Assembly: GCA_015680685.1 (NCBI GenBank)
Contig: MNCI01034769.1
Span: 1,181,112 to 1,245,111, forward strand
Origin: Gnetum montanum
Lineage: Eukaryota; Streptophyta; Gnetopsida; Gnetales; Gnetaceae
Reading direction: 5' to 3'
DNA: 64,000 bases
Below the pieces are notes generated by a model that was given only the letters and a program-made list of their open reading frames with translations, searched no databases and had not been told where the DNA came from. Positions 1 to 9,667 of this stretch are shown here, in pieces; positions within the stretch are counted from its first letter, which is position 1; every line of letters begins with the position of its first letter. Position numbers and translations under genes: made by a program.

Positions 1-683
1 AACAGCATAGGTAACTAGCGAAGAATGCAAAGGTGAAATGGGACTGTGCTTCGATATTCGAACACAACCGCACTATCTCCTTGTGCATGCTCGACAACAA
101 AAATTGGACCCAGTTATACCGCATGCCTGTTTCCAAGACAGTTCACATGACACGAATAGCCTCAACCCCAAGACATCTCACCTGGGAAAGGGTTTTAGGA
201 AACAACCGTACCCTGAACAGGGGACATAATTCATTCACTTCCACAACTTTTGCTTTCCCCTGCATAGGGAATCCCTTGATACCCTTGGCCACGCCTAGCC
301 AATCTTCCAACTCATGAATCGTCTGGAGCTCTTTATGAGCTCTGTCTAATACTACATTTAAACCATCTTCCGGCATGCCAAATAAGTTGGAAAAGAATAC
401 GGGTGATAGATGAAACACTACCTTGACACCCTTAATCCGGGTGCTGTAATGTGAGACAGACTCATTAAAAGAGTCCACGATCCCAATCATCTCCCCGATG
501 GATACGTTAGGACTCGGTGTCATAAAAAGCTCCATGAGGCCGACATCATCCAGGCAACGAGTGATGGATAGTGGAGCTTGCCTACGCAACCACTTTTACG
601 CCTTAGCCACCTCCCTGAACTTCATCGACAAAGTAGTCTCGGTTCACCAGGTTGTCACCGGATCCCACCAGAAGGTACATCAA
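1..683 (-). pseudogene. antisense gene of E1, third exon, TE-associated domain
   Basis: Minus-strand coding-like sequence with a frameshift or stop near 600 and a 148-codon open stretch (589-143), then a stop and further open sequence to the window edge. Features such as HYSTRIKGVKVVF, HLSPVFFSNLFGMPEDG and, beyond the stop, MRYNWVQFLLSSMHKEI resemble the plant transposon-associated domain (Transposase_32-like) found in many plant LTR elements, where a beta-rich segment is followed by 'sP..in.LFGlP'. The match is from memory of the pattern and is moderate. It may be the counterpart of the middle of the E2 antisense gene, but the two cannot be aligned with confidence because E1 is cut at position 1. 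Confidence 0.45.
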
Positions 684-772
684 CTATAAAAGCAATTTAA
701 AATGGTCATATCAGCGTAACTCCAAACAGTTGGATAAACCCACTAACATATCAAGGAAATGTTATCACATAC
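684..772 (-). other. second intron in the E1 antisense gene
   Basis: Donor GTATGTGATAAC at its high-coordinate end and acceptor TGCTTTTATAG at its low end bound an 89-bp intron on the minus strand. Both sites are close to plant consensus; the frame downstream is already damaged, so frame preservation cannot be tested. Confidence 0.5.
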
Positions 773-1035
773 CGTTAGTCGCAGATCTAGATGTGCTACC
801 AACGTCACGAGGGAAGACGGGCCCGTTATCCGTCCAGTCTTCATGAAGCCACCCACGAGCTTTGCACATCGCGAACGCTCTGGAAAACTGATTATGAAAA
901 TGGACCATCGAATCCTTCGTTTGACTCAGTATGGCTCCACGAAGGGTGGGGCCCATCATGAATGCCTCCAGAGTAGTGCGAGCAAGGGCTAGTCCTTCAT
1001 CCTCAATGAGTTTCCTATCTGGGTTGGTCTTTGGC
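773..1035 (-). pseudogene. antisense gene of E1, second exon
   Basis: An 88-codon open stretch on the minus strand, continuous in frame with the FCP1-like exon across the intron. It reads RPKTNPDRKLIEDEGLAL, then a segment with FMMGPTLRGAIL and FSRAFAMCKARGW, and has no stop until the donor at its end (AACG then GTATGTGA). The beginning fits the tail of an FCP1-like domain (D..L...G.L..yL). The rest is not recognised. That a 263-bp exon between two good splice sites stays fully open argues it was coding when E1 was active. Confidence 0.5.
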
Positions 1036-1110
1036 CTGTAAACAAATAAACGTCAAAACAAGTAACAAACACTAAAAAGCGAAAGGAGAACGATAAACTT
1101 ATATTCCTAC
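1036..1110 (-). other. spliceosomal intron in the E1 antisense gene
   Basis: On the minus strand a donor CAAG/GTAGGA and an acceptor TTTGTTTACAG/GCC bound a 75-bp intron. Removing it joins GCA AG to G CCA AAG, giving VARPKTNPD in an open frame, so the splice preserves reading frame. Confidence 0.65.
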
Positions 1111-1643
1111 CTTGCCACTCGGTACACAGTGCCGGGGGGATTCTAGAATAATGTATGTGTATGGGTAGCTATGAACAACGTATTGTTGAGGCAATCTAAC
1201 CCTCGCGGCAATAGTGTCCACACGCTCGTTAATGGGCATGTTGATCTAGGCCCATGGGTAGTACCATCCTTGTTAACAAGAGGTCCCTCATCAATGTCTT
1301 CTATGAAGACCATGACATCCTCTGCAGCTCCCGGTAGCATTGCATCAAGCATACTCCGTGCAATCACTTCATTGAAATTTGACCAGATGGCCACCTCGAA
1401 ATTGTTCAACAGGAAAGCCAGAAATTCGCTAGCGCCTTCCCTGAACCAAACCCCATTATCATCCACGGTTAGATTCGGGGGAAGCTCACCATCCTCAACA
1501 GGGCCAACCCATGACAACACCCCAACAAGCTCAACAACGATGAGGAAGCGCTTAATATCCATACAACCAATCACAACGCCACGATAAATTAGCCATGCTT
1601 CGAAATAGCCCGAAAAGTGAACGTTTACATCATAAATCGGCAT
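1111..1643 (-). pseudogene. antisense gene of E1, first exon: FCP1/NIF-like phosphatase domain
   Basis: Reading on the minus strand from ATG 1643, the frame follows the order of an FCP1/NIF-type HAD phosphatase: a hydrophobic strand (RFLIVVELVGVLSW) where the family has its DxD nucleophile, then FREGASEFLAFL and NNFEVAIWSN (family: RPG..EFL, FEV.VWS), then NNTLFIATHTHTLF followed by NPPGT, matching the family's TLLIDDSP..NPP block. Both acidic catalytic sites are lost: the DxD position reads VEL and the IDD position reads IAT. One TAG (1143-1145) interrupts the frame just before NPPGT. The exon ends at a good donor (CAAG then GTAGGA). An enzyme without its aspartates would be inactive; it may be a decayed captured host domain. 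Identity rests on motif order only. Confidence 0.55.
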
Positions 1644-1679
1644 CTAAAATCAAAAATTTACTAACTGTTTACACTCAGT

Positions 1680-2190
1680 GTATACGCCACGTAAACCAGC
1701 GTATACGCCGGCGAAATTGTTTACACTTAGCATAAAACGCTGGTTGACCTCAGCATATACGCTGGACACTTAGCGTAAAACACTGCTTAAACTCAGCATA
1801 TACGCTGTACATTGAGCGTATACGCTGACCAATCCAGCATATACGCCGACAATGAACTATTTTACGTTGTCGCCTGAACCCCTTACGCTTAGCGTATATG
1901 CCAAGGAAACCCTCAGCGTATACGTCGTCACAGTAAAATAGAATTTACGCTGATAAAATAAGCAAATCATCCTGACAGGACTTTGCGCATAAAAACTCGT
2001 GACGCCGTGGCTTACGCTGACATACTAGTGCAAAGAAAAAAAAATGTGTGTTTTACGCTGACATACTAGTGCAAAGAAAAAAAATGTGTGTTTTACGCTG
2101 ACAAAACTTTACTCTATAAAGTGACACTCGGCGTATACGCCACCAAACCCCATGTGCCTAAAACCCCTACACTCGGCGTATACGCCGAAA
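1680..2190. promoter_or_regulatory. cluster of palindromic GCGTATACGC in E1 interior
   Basis: Exact copies of the palindrome GCGTATACGC lie at 1699-1708, 1816-1825, 2131-2140 and 2176-2185, with many one-base variants (AGCATATACGCT and similar) between. The cluster sits directly upstream of the antisense ATG at 1643, where a promoter would be. The same decamer is clustered in the U3 of the E1 LTR. A regulatory role is inference. Confidence 0.6.
2014..2100 (+). repeat. 40-41 bp tandem duplication
   Basis: The segment beginning ACGCTGACATACTAGTGC is repeated at 2014, 2055 and (start only) 2095, nearly identical between copies and including an A-run of 8-9. It is younger than most sequence around it. 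Confidence 0.85.
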
Positions 2191-2814
2191 CTGTCTACGC
2201 TATAAAAGAAGAAGCACAAAAATAATTAGAGGCAGAGATCAGAGCCTACCTGTGGGATGTCATGGGCCAGGATGGGATCCTCGGCCTGGGTAGGCCCTGC
2301 AGCATGGCTTCAGTCTCTCCGCGAAGGTCAAGTCAGGACCCTTCCTCCCCTGGCCCTCCACTTCTTTGCCCTTGCCCATCTCGGCCTGTTTACGCTAACT
2401 GTTCAAGGTTACGCTGTAGAAAATGACTGTCTATGATGATGCCTGAAAGTTGACACTCCGCGTCTACGCTGGGGTTTAACGTTGCGCGTCTATGCTAGGG
2501 TTAGTGTTGGGCGTCTACGCTCACAGGAAATTTACGCTTACGCTAAGGCACTGTAGTTTACGCTCACGCTTTAATAGTTTACGTTGTCGCTTATGCTCTG
2601 TTGCTTTCAAAGTAAAAAGAAAATGGGCCCCCCCCTTTTATATAGCGCTCCGCTGACGCCGCCGTTTACGTCATCGTTGCTTCTTTTTTTCCTTTTTCCT
2701 TATTTTTCGCCCAAATTAAAAATCAAAAATAATAAAAAAATTTTACGTCCTGGTTCCTCCGTGGACCTCATTTTACACATTTACGTTGAACATTCTAGTG
2801 TAAACCACCCTTGT
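2191..2814. other. non-coding spacer of E1 (intron-like region)
   Basis: No gene is seen. The stretch carries scattered TTACGCT/TACGCT motifs and two short palindromic pieces, continuing the composition of the palindrome cluster. It precedes the first hairpin array. Confidence 0.5.
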
Positions 2815-2958
2815 GGCCCGGTATGGCCTTAAATTGCCATGTCCTCACCTAGCGATGGCCCGGTATGGCCTTAAATTGCCACTTGCGGCCCGGTATGGCC
2901 TTAAACTGCCACTTGCGGCCCGGTATGGCCTTAAACTGCCATACGTCCCGGTGTGACG
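2815..2958 (+). repeat. hairpin-repeat array A (E1, before RT exon)
   Basis: Four units GGCC-CGGTAT-GGCC followed by TTAAAYTGCC start at 2815, 2857, 2887 and 2917 (spacing 42, 30, 30). A fifth, altered unit at 2944-2958 has stem CGTC/GACG instead of GGCC/GGCC. Each unit can form a 4-bp hairpin with a 6-7 nt loop. The array ends about 95 bp before the RT exon. The same motif recurs in three other arrays of the window. Confidence 0.85.
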
Positions 2959-3029
2959 AAAATCCACCATCATGCGCATACACATAGTTTAAAATTATCA
3001 AAAGGCATAGAACGATCTCCCTCTTTCTT

Positions 3030-3053
3030 ATTCCACTCTCTGTTTATTGGTAG
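3030..3053 (+). other. probable splice acceptor before the E1 RT exon
   Basis: A pyrimidine-rich tract ends CTCTGTTTATTGGTAG/GAGC, after which the pol frame opens. Ogre-type elements splice out a spacer between protease and RT; the equivalent site in E2 is TTTTTTGCGGTTTTGCAG/GGC at 55981. Confidence 0.5.
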
Positions 3054-4708
3054 GAGCAAGCTCAATGGACAGCGAGCATTTAACCGCACCGTTAATCATT
3101 GACGGACCATACGGCAAAATTACACGAGACATTAACATAAACTCCATCAACTTAAATTCACCAACGGATGACGTAGTCATAGCCGCAACACAGAAAACAG
3201 CAGAGTACGAAGGCATGACAAAGTTCCTTGACATAGAGGCTGAAAATATCACCGAAGATCCGTTAACTGAAACCCCCATTACCATGCCCAATGGGGAAAT
3301 AAAAATATTAAAACTGAGCACATTACTACAACCACAGTTAGCAAAAGACATTGAAAATGTGCTTAGGGAAAACATCAAAGCATTTGCTTGGTCCTATACG
3401 GACATCCCCGAGTTAGATCCTAGAATTGTCCAGCACAACATCATTCTTGACCCGAAATTGAGACCAATAAAACAAAAGGCACGAAAAGTTAGACCCGAGG
3501 TGGCATTAGCAGTTTGCAATGAGATCACCAAGCTTTATCAGGCTGGATTCATTCGGGCTGTCGATTATGCCGATTGGGTGTCCAACATGGTCATTGTCTC
3601 GAAGAAAAACAGAAGCATTCACTTATGCATTGACTTCCGGGATTTGAATGTTGCAACCATAAAAGATGATTTTCCTCTACCCAGCATCGATCAGCTTGTT
3701 GACTCGACTGCCGGGCATGCCTTACTATCTTTTATGGACGATTTTTCAGGATACAATCATATACGTATCAATCCGGAACATCAGCTCCGGATAACATTCA
3801 TGACCCCATGGGGAACTTTTTGGTACACAATGATGCCCTTTGGTCTCAAGAACGCTGGGGCCACGTATCAAAGAGGAATGACATTCATCTTTAATGACTA
3901 TATGTTACACTCGCTCAACGATTACATGGATGACATTGTGGTTAAATAAAAAATGGAAGAACAACATGTACAAGATCTAGACTTAGTATTAAAACGTTGT
4001 TTAAAGTACGAATTAAGACTTAATCCAAAAAAATGTGTCTTCGACGTCAAGACAGGAAAAATGCTTGGATTTATAGCCTCAGAAGCAGGGATACGAGTAG
4101 ACCCCGATAAGGTTAAGGCCATAACAAACCTAAAACCACCAGGCAACCTTACTGAACTTCGAGGTTTACAAAGTAGATTGCAGTTTATCAGGCGCTTCAT
4201 AGAAAGACTCACGGACAAACTAAAACCTATGAACCACCTGTTACGCAAAAACGCCCATTTTGAATGGACTTCGCAGTGCCAAGAAGCATTCGAGAACATT
4301 AAAACAGCACTTGCCTGACTGCCTACGGTTTACCCGCCCAAAAACGATAAACCATTTTACATCTCCCTTGCCACTTCGGAATCGTCAATCGCGTCTATGC
4401 TTTTCCAGAAACAAGATGATGGAACCGAAGTCCCTGTATACTACTTAAGCCATGCATTAATTGCCCACGAGAAAAGATACAACGACGTGGAGAAATCATG
4501 TCTAACTTTGGTCTTTTCTTTAAGAAAATGGTGACATTACCTCTTCTATAACCAGGTTTACATAATTTGCAAGGACAATGTACTAAGAGCCATAATAGGG
4601 AACATTTACGAAACAAGTCGAATAGCCCGGTGGAAAGCCATGATAGCCGAATTTGACATGTAGTATGTAGCACAATCATTAGTCAAGGGTCAAGCCATAG
4701 CAAACCAA
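3054..4708 (+). pseudogene. E1 pol, first half: reverse transcriptase and RNase H
   Basis: One reading frame runs through the whole segment, broken by stops at 3947 (TAA), 4316 (TGA), 4532 (TGA) and 4661 (TAG). After a ~120-codon linker (ending AFAWSYTDIPELDP) come the RT blocks: YQAGFIRAVDYADWVSN, LCIDFRDLN, FPLPSIDQLVDS, the catalytic strand FMDDFSGYN, FGLKNAGATYQ and the YMDD box (NDYMDDIVVK). The thumb LGFIASEAGIRVDP.K and connection LQFIRRFIE follow, then a Ty3-type RNase H (YYLSHALIAHEKRYNDVEK) whose first catalytic region (FYISLATSESSI) lacks the usual Asp, as is common in the Tat lineage. RT would copy the element RNA into cDNA in cytoplasmic particles. The stops make this copy non-functional. 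Confidence 0.9.
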
Positions 4709-6539
4709 ATGGCCACATCACCAACACACGACCAAGCGACTATAGAGCCAGAGTTCCCAGATGAGAATATAAGCGCCATAGACACAGTGCCCAAGGACTA
4801 CGATGCCATCCTAAACTTTGATGGAGCATCCACCTCTAGAGGAGGAAGTGCAGCTGCTGTCATCACCTATCCCTCCGGGGAGATCCGACCCTTTGGTTAT
4901 CGTTTCGACTTTCATTGTACGAACAACGTAGCAGAGTATGAAGGTCTCCTTAGAGGCCTCGCGGCAGCACTGGCTTCAAACATCACATGGTTGGTAGTTA
5001 GAGGCGATTCACAACTAGTCCTAAACCAAGTCACAGAGGTCTATACATGTAAAGCCTAATACTTACAACCATACTGTGACTTGGCAAAACACCTAATGAA
5101 GCAATTTGAAACCATCGATGTGCAACACGTCCCTAGAAACGATAACACCATCGCAGACGCGTTAGCCACATTAGCATTAAAGATATCGCTAGACATGTTC
5201 CACACGTTGCCAAGCTCCATAACCAGTTGTGCTGAACCAATCACCGATACCCCCGACACGTTGCCAATTGCATCTGTTAGTACAACACACGCGATAGAAT
5301 GATACGATGACATAAAAGAATACCTTCTGCGCGGTGAAGCACCACGACATCTAACAAATGCACAGAAAGATGCCGTGCGGAAACGTTCTAAGCAGTACAC
5401 CTTGGTAGGGGACACATTATGCCGTAGATCCTACGAAGGTATATTACTAACATGCATTAGTGGTACCGATGCCCAAACGATTGTTGATCAAGTACATGAG
5501 GGACTATGCGGAGGACACATAGCGCCGAAAGCCATGGCAACGAAAATACAATGTTTAGGCTACTATTGGCCACACATGGAATATGACTGTCTCTTCAAAG
5601 TCAAAATATGTAGCACTTGCCAAAAAAATAGCAATCTAATACATGTCCCGCCAAATGAATTGCACACAGCGTAAATCACATGGCCCTTCCAAAAATGGGG
5701 ATTGAACCTTATCGGCCCGATAACACCCTCATCTTCTGTAGGGCATAGTTTCATCATAACCGCAACCGAATATGTCACGAAGTGGGTAGAAGCCGCTCCA
5801 CTTTGGAAAACAACATCTAAACATGTATGCAATTTCATCCTCGAAAACATTGTAACCCGTTTCGGCATCCCCATGACAATCATCACTGATAACGGGCCAC
5901 AATTTAGCAGTGTCGAAACCCAAACCTTTTGTGATAGTCTCGGGATCAAACACTCATTTTCATCCCCTTACTATCCTCAGGGAAATGGACAAGCAGAAGT
6001 AACAAACAAAATGATTATTGCAATACTCAAGAAAATGCTTACCCAGAGCAAAAGAAAATGGCACGAGCAATTGGTATACGCATTGTGGGCATACCATACT
6101 ACACACCGAACTTCAACAGGTAAAAAACCATATAGTCTTGTTTATGGTTCAGAAGCTATTTTACCTTTGGAATTATAGGTACCATATTTAAGGATCACGC
6201 TCTCTGAACTCCTCGACGATGGGGAAAAACAATGATCTACGCATCGTTGATCTTAACTCGGTGGAGGAGGAACGTATACGCGCACTCGACCAAATCGAAT
6301 GGTACCAAAAACAACAACGGAAACGACATCGACATAACATCAACAAGCACCCTATCAAAGAAGGTGACCTTGTGTTTAAGGTTGTTCGAGAACACTCGGA
6401 AAAATTCTCCACCAACTGGGAAGGGCTGTACTTGGTCACCAAAGCATTTGACAACGGAGCATTCAAACTAGCTGACATGGAAGGAAACGAGCTTGCCAAT
6501 CCAACCAATCACTTGTACCTAAAACCATTCTACGTTTGA
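4709..6539 (+). pseudogene. E1 pol, second half: second RNase H and integrase
   Basis: The frame continues from RT. The second, archaeal-type RNase H keeps its acidic residues: LNFDGAST, NNVAEYEGLLRGL, VVRGDSQLVLN and NTIADALATLA. Integrase follows: a zinc-binding HHCC region (VHEGLCGGHIAPKA to CSTCQKN), then the core, where the expected first aspartate is Asn (WGLNLIGP), with TDNGPQF and NGQAEVTNK intact. The C-terminal part (RALDQIEWYQKQQRKR, KEGDLVFKVV, NHLYLKPFYV) is Tat-like without a chromodomain. Stops lie at 5057, 5300, 5672 and 6176, and the frame shifts by one near 6230 in an A-rich run. Integrase would insert cDNA into the genome; this copy is dead. Confidence 0.9.
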
Positions 6540-6560
6540 ATATAAGCTCAGGTACAGAAG

Positions 6561-7040
6561 AGTCCTGGGATCACGACTATAAACTGATACCATAGCGAGT
6601 CCTGGGATCACGACTATAAACTAATACCATAGTGAGTCCTGGGATCACGACTATAAACTGATACCACAGCAAGTCCTGGGATCACGACTATAAACTGATA
6701 CCACAGAAGAGTCCTGGGATCACAACTATAAACTGATACCACAGTGAGTCCTAGGATCATGACAATAAACTGATATCACAAAATAGTCCTGAATTATGAC
6801 TTAAAACTGATACCCCACAATGTCCGCAATGACGATAAACTAGCACCCGTTCGACATGACAGTAAACTGCCACTGTCACAACCATCAAAGTCCGCTAAGA
6901 CTCTAAACTAGCTTGTCTCTGCATGGTCCGCTAAGACTATAAACTAGCAACATAACGTCTGCCACGACGCTAAACAGGCAATGTCCGACGGGTTACGACA
7001 TAAAACTAACCCATGATAGTCCGTTAAGACTATAAACTGA
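6561..7040 (+). repeat. hairpin-repeat array B (E1, after pol)
   Basis: About fourteen units start 20 bp after the pol stop. The first six are 36-37 bp apart: AGTC, ten-base loop, GACT, ATAAACTGATACC (6561, 6598, 6635, 6672; decayed partners at 6710 and 6747). Later units diverge: AGTC/GACT at 6785, 6889 (loop CGCTAA) and 7018 (loop CGTTAA), GTC/GAC at 6822, CGTC/GACG at 6956 (loop TGCCAC), TGTC/GACA at 6982. All are followed by TAAACTRG-like sequence. Tat-lineage 3' untranslated regions are known to hold fast-evolving tandem repeats; the paired stems are the notable part. Confidence 0.85.
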
Positions 7041-8067
7041 CACGTTCATCTCCAGCTCTTGCTTCACAGCCACACTCACTCATCAGAATTACTGCATCAC
7101 TCACCGTCTGACAAACTCCTCAACATTGTCGCCATTCACACACAGTGCTCAGAACCTCCTCCAGTATCTTTGTTCCGTCTGCAACCATGTAAGTCTGAGC
7201 TCACTTATCCACTCATGGTTTTCTTGTCCCCTTGGAGTTATGTTTGTAGGATGACACCTAGAGGCTTTCACACAAGAATGCACCTCATCGCAAGCAGTAA
7301 GATGGTACAATGTTCGCAGCGCACATGGTGAGCCCACATCAAACCGTTCACTAGTACATTCCCATTCTCGGTATACTCACCATCTGTTTCCTGACCTCTG
7401 ATACACCGAATACATTCACAAATCCTTGAGCACATTGTTGCACACTGCAACACGTTACAGCAGTTGCAACACATAGCCTGGCACCTAAGCATGAGTACAA
7501 GATCTACGCAAAACTCACAAAAAAAAAACGAGATCCTGGGCACTTCCCATAAGCCCCAAGCGGGAAGGCAGTCGTCTCAAAACCAAGTACTTATGCCCAA
7601 AACGGTCAAGAAGCATCTAGTTGCATGGCTTTGGCTATTCGCCAACAGGTTCCCTCTCAACATTAAACATGGGCCCTGTTCCTCCAAAGAATGTAACACA
7701 TCCTCCTATGGATTTGGTCTTGCCAACAAGTTTCCCTAAACACTAACCAAGGGCCTTGTTTCACCAAAGGACGCACATCGCATGTCTGAACTCCGAGTCT
7801 GCTAAAACAATGGCTATTGACAGGGATCAGCATGCTGCACACTAGAGCATCCCTTTTCCCCAGCATAATCCCTTGGATCTGTTATCAATCCTCACAATAT
7901 CCATGACCCCCCAGATATAAAATTCCATTTTCCCAATCCCATGTACTACTGAACACGGTGCGATGACGTCTAGTCAAGTGGCAAAGGACAAGGTCTGCAT
8001 CAAGTTTCTTGTGGTGTTTTGCACTTCTTTGTCGATGCTTCTTGGGTCGATTCCTCCAAGCGTCAAC
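7041..8067 (+). other. E1 3' untranslated spacer
   Basis: No gene is seen. An imperfect direct repeat of about 80 bp (GCCAACARGTTYCCCT to TTCACCAAAG) occupies roughly 7638-7780. The last 70 bp before the polypurine tract resemble the corresponding part of E2 (TCAACAAAGAGGGGCC). Confidence 0.5.
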
Positions 8068-8080
8068 AAAGAGGGGCCAA
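8068..8080 (+). other. polypurine tract of E1
   Basis: AAAGAGGGGCCAA stands directly before the LTR start TGAAACACCA. E2 has the same tract at 61067-61078. It primes plus-strand DNA synthesis in LTR elements. Confidence 0.85.
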
Positions 8081-8223
8081 TGAAACACCACAAAATTTTG
8101 AGCTTAGTACTTGTCTGACACCAAACAGGTCCCTGGGACTCCAGACGACCACAGCTACATTTGGCGTTAAACATGGCAACTTCGGAGATCAAATGCTTAA
8201 TTTTGACTAAGTATGCAGTTCCA

Positions 8224-8547
8224 GCGTATACGCTTAGCGTATACGCCCAAGTGCACAACACCAGCGTATATGCTCAAATTCGCAGCGTATACGCCCAGCG
8301 AACATGTGTCACATGCACGCTCGGCACGTACAACAGATGCATACACCCGGCGACAAGATATCCAAAGATAGAATGAAGACAACACTGAAGAGCAAGAATT
8401 GAAGCAAGTAAGCACCCATCATCGTATACGCCCAGCATCCATTAGCGTATACGCCCAGCGTCCGCAGCATCTCCACCCAAGTCCACACGCCCTGCACATT
8501 TAGCGTATACGCCCGCCGTATACGCTGGCCTGATGTGGCGTATACGC
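8224..8547 (+). promoter_or_regulatory. GCGTATACGC cluster in the U3 of the E1 LTR
   Basis: Exact palindromes at 8224-8233, 8237-8246, 8285-8294, 8445-8454, 8503-8512 and 8538-8547, with near copies at 8263, 8422 and 8516. They lie within 420 bp upstream of the TATA box, where transcription-factor sites are expected. Confidence 0.65.
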
Positions 8548-8639
8548 CCAATAGATGTAATATATTATATCTTTGTAAAGTGTACGCACCCGGTCAACGT
8601 GCCACGTGTCTCCTAACCTGAGTGTAGCGTAACAACCGG

Positions 8640-8646
8640 TATAAAA
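8640..8646 (+). promoter_or_regulatory. LTR TATA box of E1
   Basis: TATAAAA in the context CCGGTATAAAAACCC, downstream of the palindrome cluster; the only good TATA box in the LTR. Confidence 0.6.
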
Positions 8647-9304
8647 ACCCTAATTTTCCACTTCAACCAGGTCGGTTGGCAAAATCCCGGAGCATATCAG
8701 AGACATTTACGCTACGCACCAGAGCTAAAACCCTCTTACGCTGGAAAGCCTTGGACACCGTGCACGCAGTCTCTACGCTCTGCCTACCGTGCAAACTAGC
8801 CAAGTCATCCTTGCATCCACCAGGGCTTTTCATCCGCCTTGTGTTCCATCACAACTGCGTTAGACCGGTGCACTGTACTTTGACTCTGTAATACCATTGT
8901 TTACAGTTTACACTAATTTCTTGCACGTTTCTCTATTTACACTCGTTCACATTTACGCCCTATTCACATCTGTCATGCTGTTTACGCTCTCGTTTACACC
9001 CGTTTATGCATAACCCAGCGTATAGCACTTCGGCATACGTGCTGGTAAATCCTTGTCTGATCCACATGCGGACCACCCAAGGTACTCTGCCTTCGTGCAT
9101 TCTAGATCACCCTCAGGCGAATGCAGGGTCTTCTGCACGTGTCCCGCGATCCCACGGTCTCTGTTTCCTTCCAGCCGGAGACCAACGATTTTAGGCGGTA
9201 CACCTACTTATGATTAAAAATGAAAATTTACATTGTAGGTAATGTATCAAATAGACATTTGAAAAAATATTACTATTGAAAAAATTCTAATATTATGTTT
9301 ACAT

Positions 9305-9667
9305 ATGCTTTGTAGATACAAAGATCCATGGCTTGTTCATGAAACCTCTTCATTTTTATACAAGAGTTATGAGTCAAAAGAAATTATGTATGAGCCTCTA
9401 AGAAATGATGATAAATTGAACAAACATCATAGACTAATTCTTCAAACATGGAGAGCTAATGTAGATTGGAAACCTATTTTGTTAAAATATGTTGTTGTGA
9501 AGTACATAGAAAAATATGCTACCAAAGTAGAAATTTTTTTTAATCCTATAATGATACATTAGAAAAAATTATAAAATTACAAAAAATTAAAGATCACATT
9601 GAAAAACGTTACAAAAAGTTGATAACTAAGACATTAATTGAAAGAGATATAGGAGCACAAGAAGTAT
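9305..9667 (+). pseudogene. Helitron Rep/helicase, middle part
   Basis: An 85-codon open stretch reads LCRYKDPWLVHET, RNDDKLNKHHRLILQTW, RANVDWKPILLKYVVVKYI and EKYATKVE, the conserved region between the Rep nickase and helicase domains of Helitrons (family: WRANVDiQpv...YiaKYasK.E). A frameshift in the T-run near 9535 moves the frame to YNDTLEKIIKLQKIKDHI and RDIGAQEV, the next conserved block. The frame then meets the Copia LTR at 9668 and resumes after 15404 as SHMLFELSLVE. Rep/helicase nicks and unwinds DNA in rolling-circle transposition. This copy is broken. Confidence 0.8.
9660..9667 (+). repeat. target-site duplication, left copy (Copia)
   Basis: AGAAGTAT stands immediately before the left LTR and again at 15397-15404 immediately after the right LTR. 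Eight bases is longer than the usual five of Copia elements; part of it may be coincidence or LTR-end sequence. Confidence 0.7.

Larger units (their letters stand above)
1..9202 (+). mobile_element. Ty3/gypsy Tat/Ogre-like retrotransposon E1, 3' part
   Basis: The visible part runs, left to right: antisense gene, palindrome cluster, hairpin array, RT-RNaseH-second RNaseH-integrase, second hairpin array, polypurine tract and 3' LTR ending TACA at 9202. The 5' LTR, gag and protease lie outside the window to the left. Two RNase H domains in tandem, no chromodomain after integrase, and a spacer separating protease from RT are hallmarks of the Tat/Ogre lineage. The RT exon, polypurine tract and LTR ends are all homologous to those of the complete element E2 in this window. 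E1 is inserted upstream of Helitron helicase sequence that resumes near 9305, so it is nested inside that Helitron. Confidence 0.85.
8081..9202 (+). repeat. 3' LTR of E1
   Basis: Starts TGAAACACCACAAAATTTTG after the polypurine tract and ends CGATTTTAGGCGGTACA. Both ends match those of the E2 LTRs (TGAAACACCA...; GTTTTCCGTCGTTACA). Length 1122 bp. The U3 holds the palindrome cluster; a TATA box lies at 8640. The 5' partner is outside the window, so the limits rest on homology. The right flank begins CCTAC. Confidence 0.8.

Noticed and set aside
143-589. Treating the 148-codon minus-strand ORF as a stand-alone host gene
   Set aside because: It lies inside E1, is flanked by spliced upstream exons on the same strand, and looks like a transposon-associated domain.
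2584-2832. Plus-strand ORF of 82 codons
   Set aside because: Composition is low-complexity (Pro, Phe, Leu, Lys runs) and it overlaps the start of hairpin array A; no domain.
2815-2958. CRISPR-like array
   Set aside because: Units are 24-30 bp with no unique spacers of constant length, in plant retrotransposon context.
8197-8551. Minus-strand ORFs in the E1 LTR
   Set aside because: They are created by the repeated GCGTATACGC (reading VYA), not by a gene.
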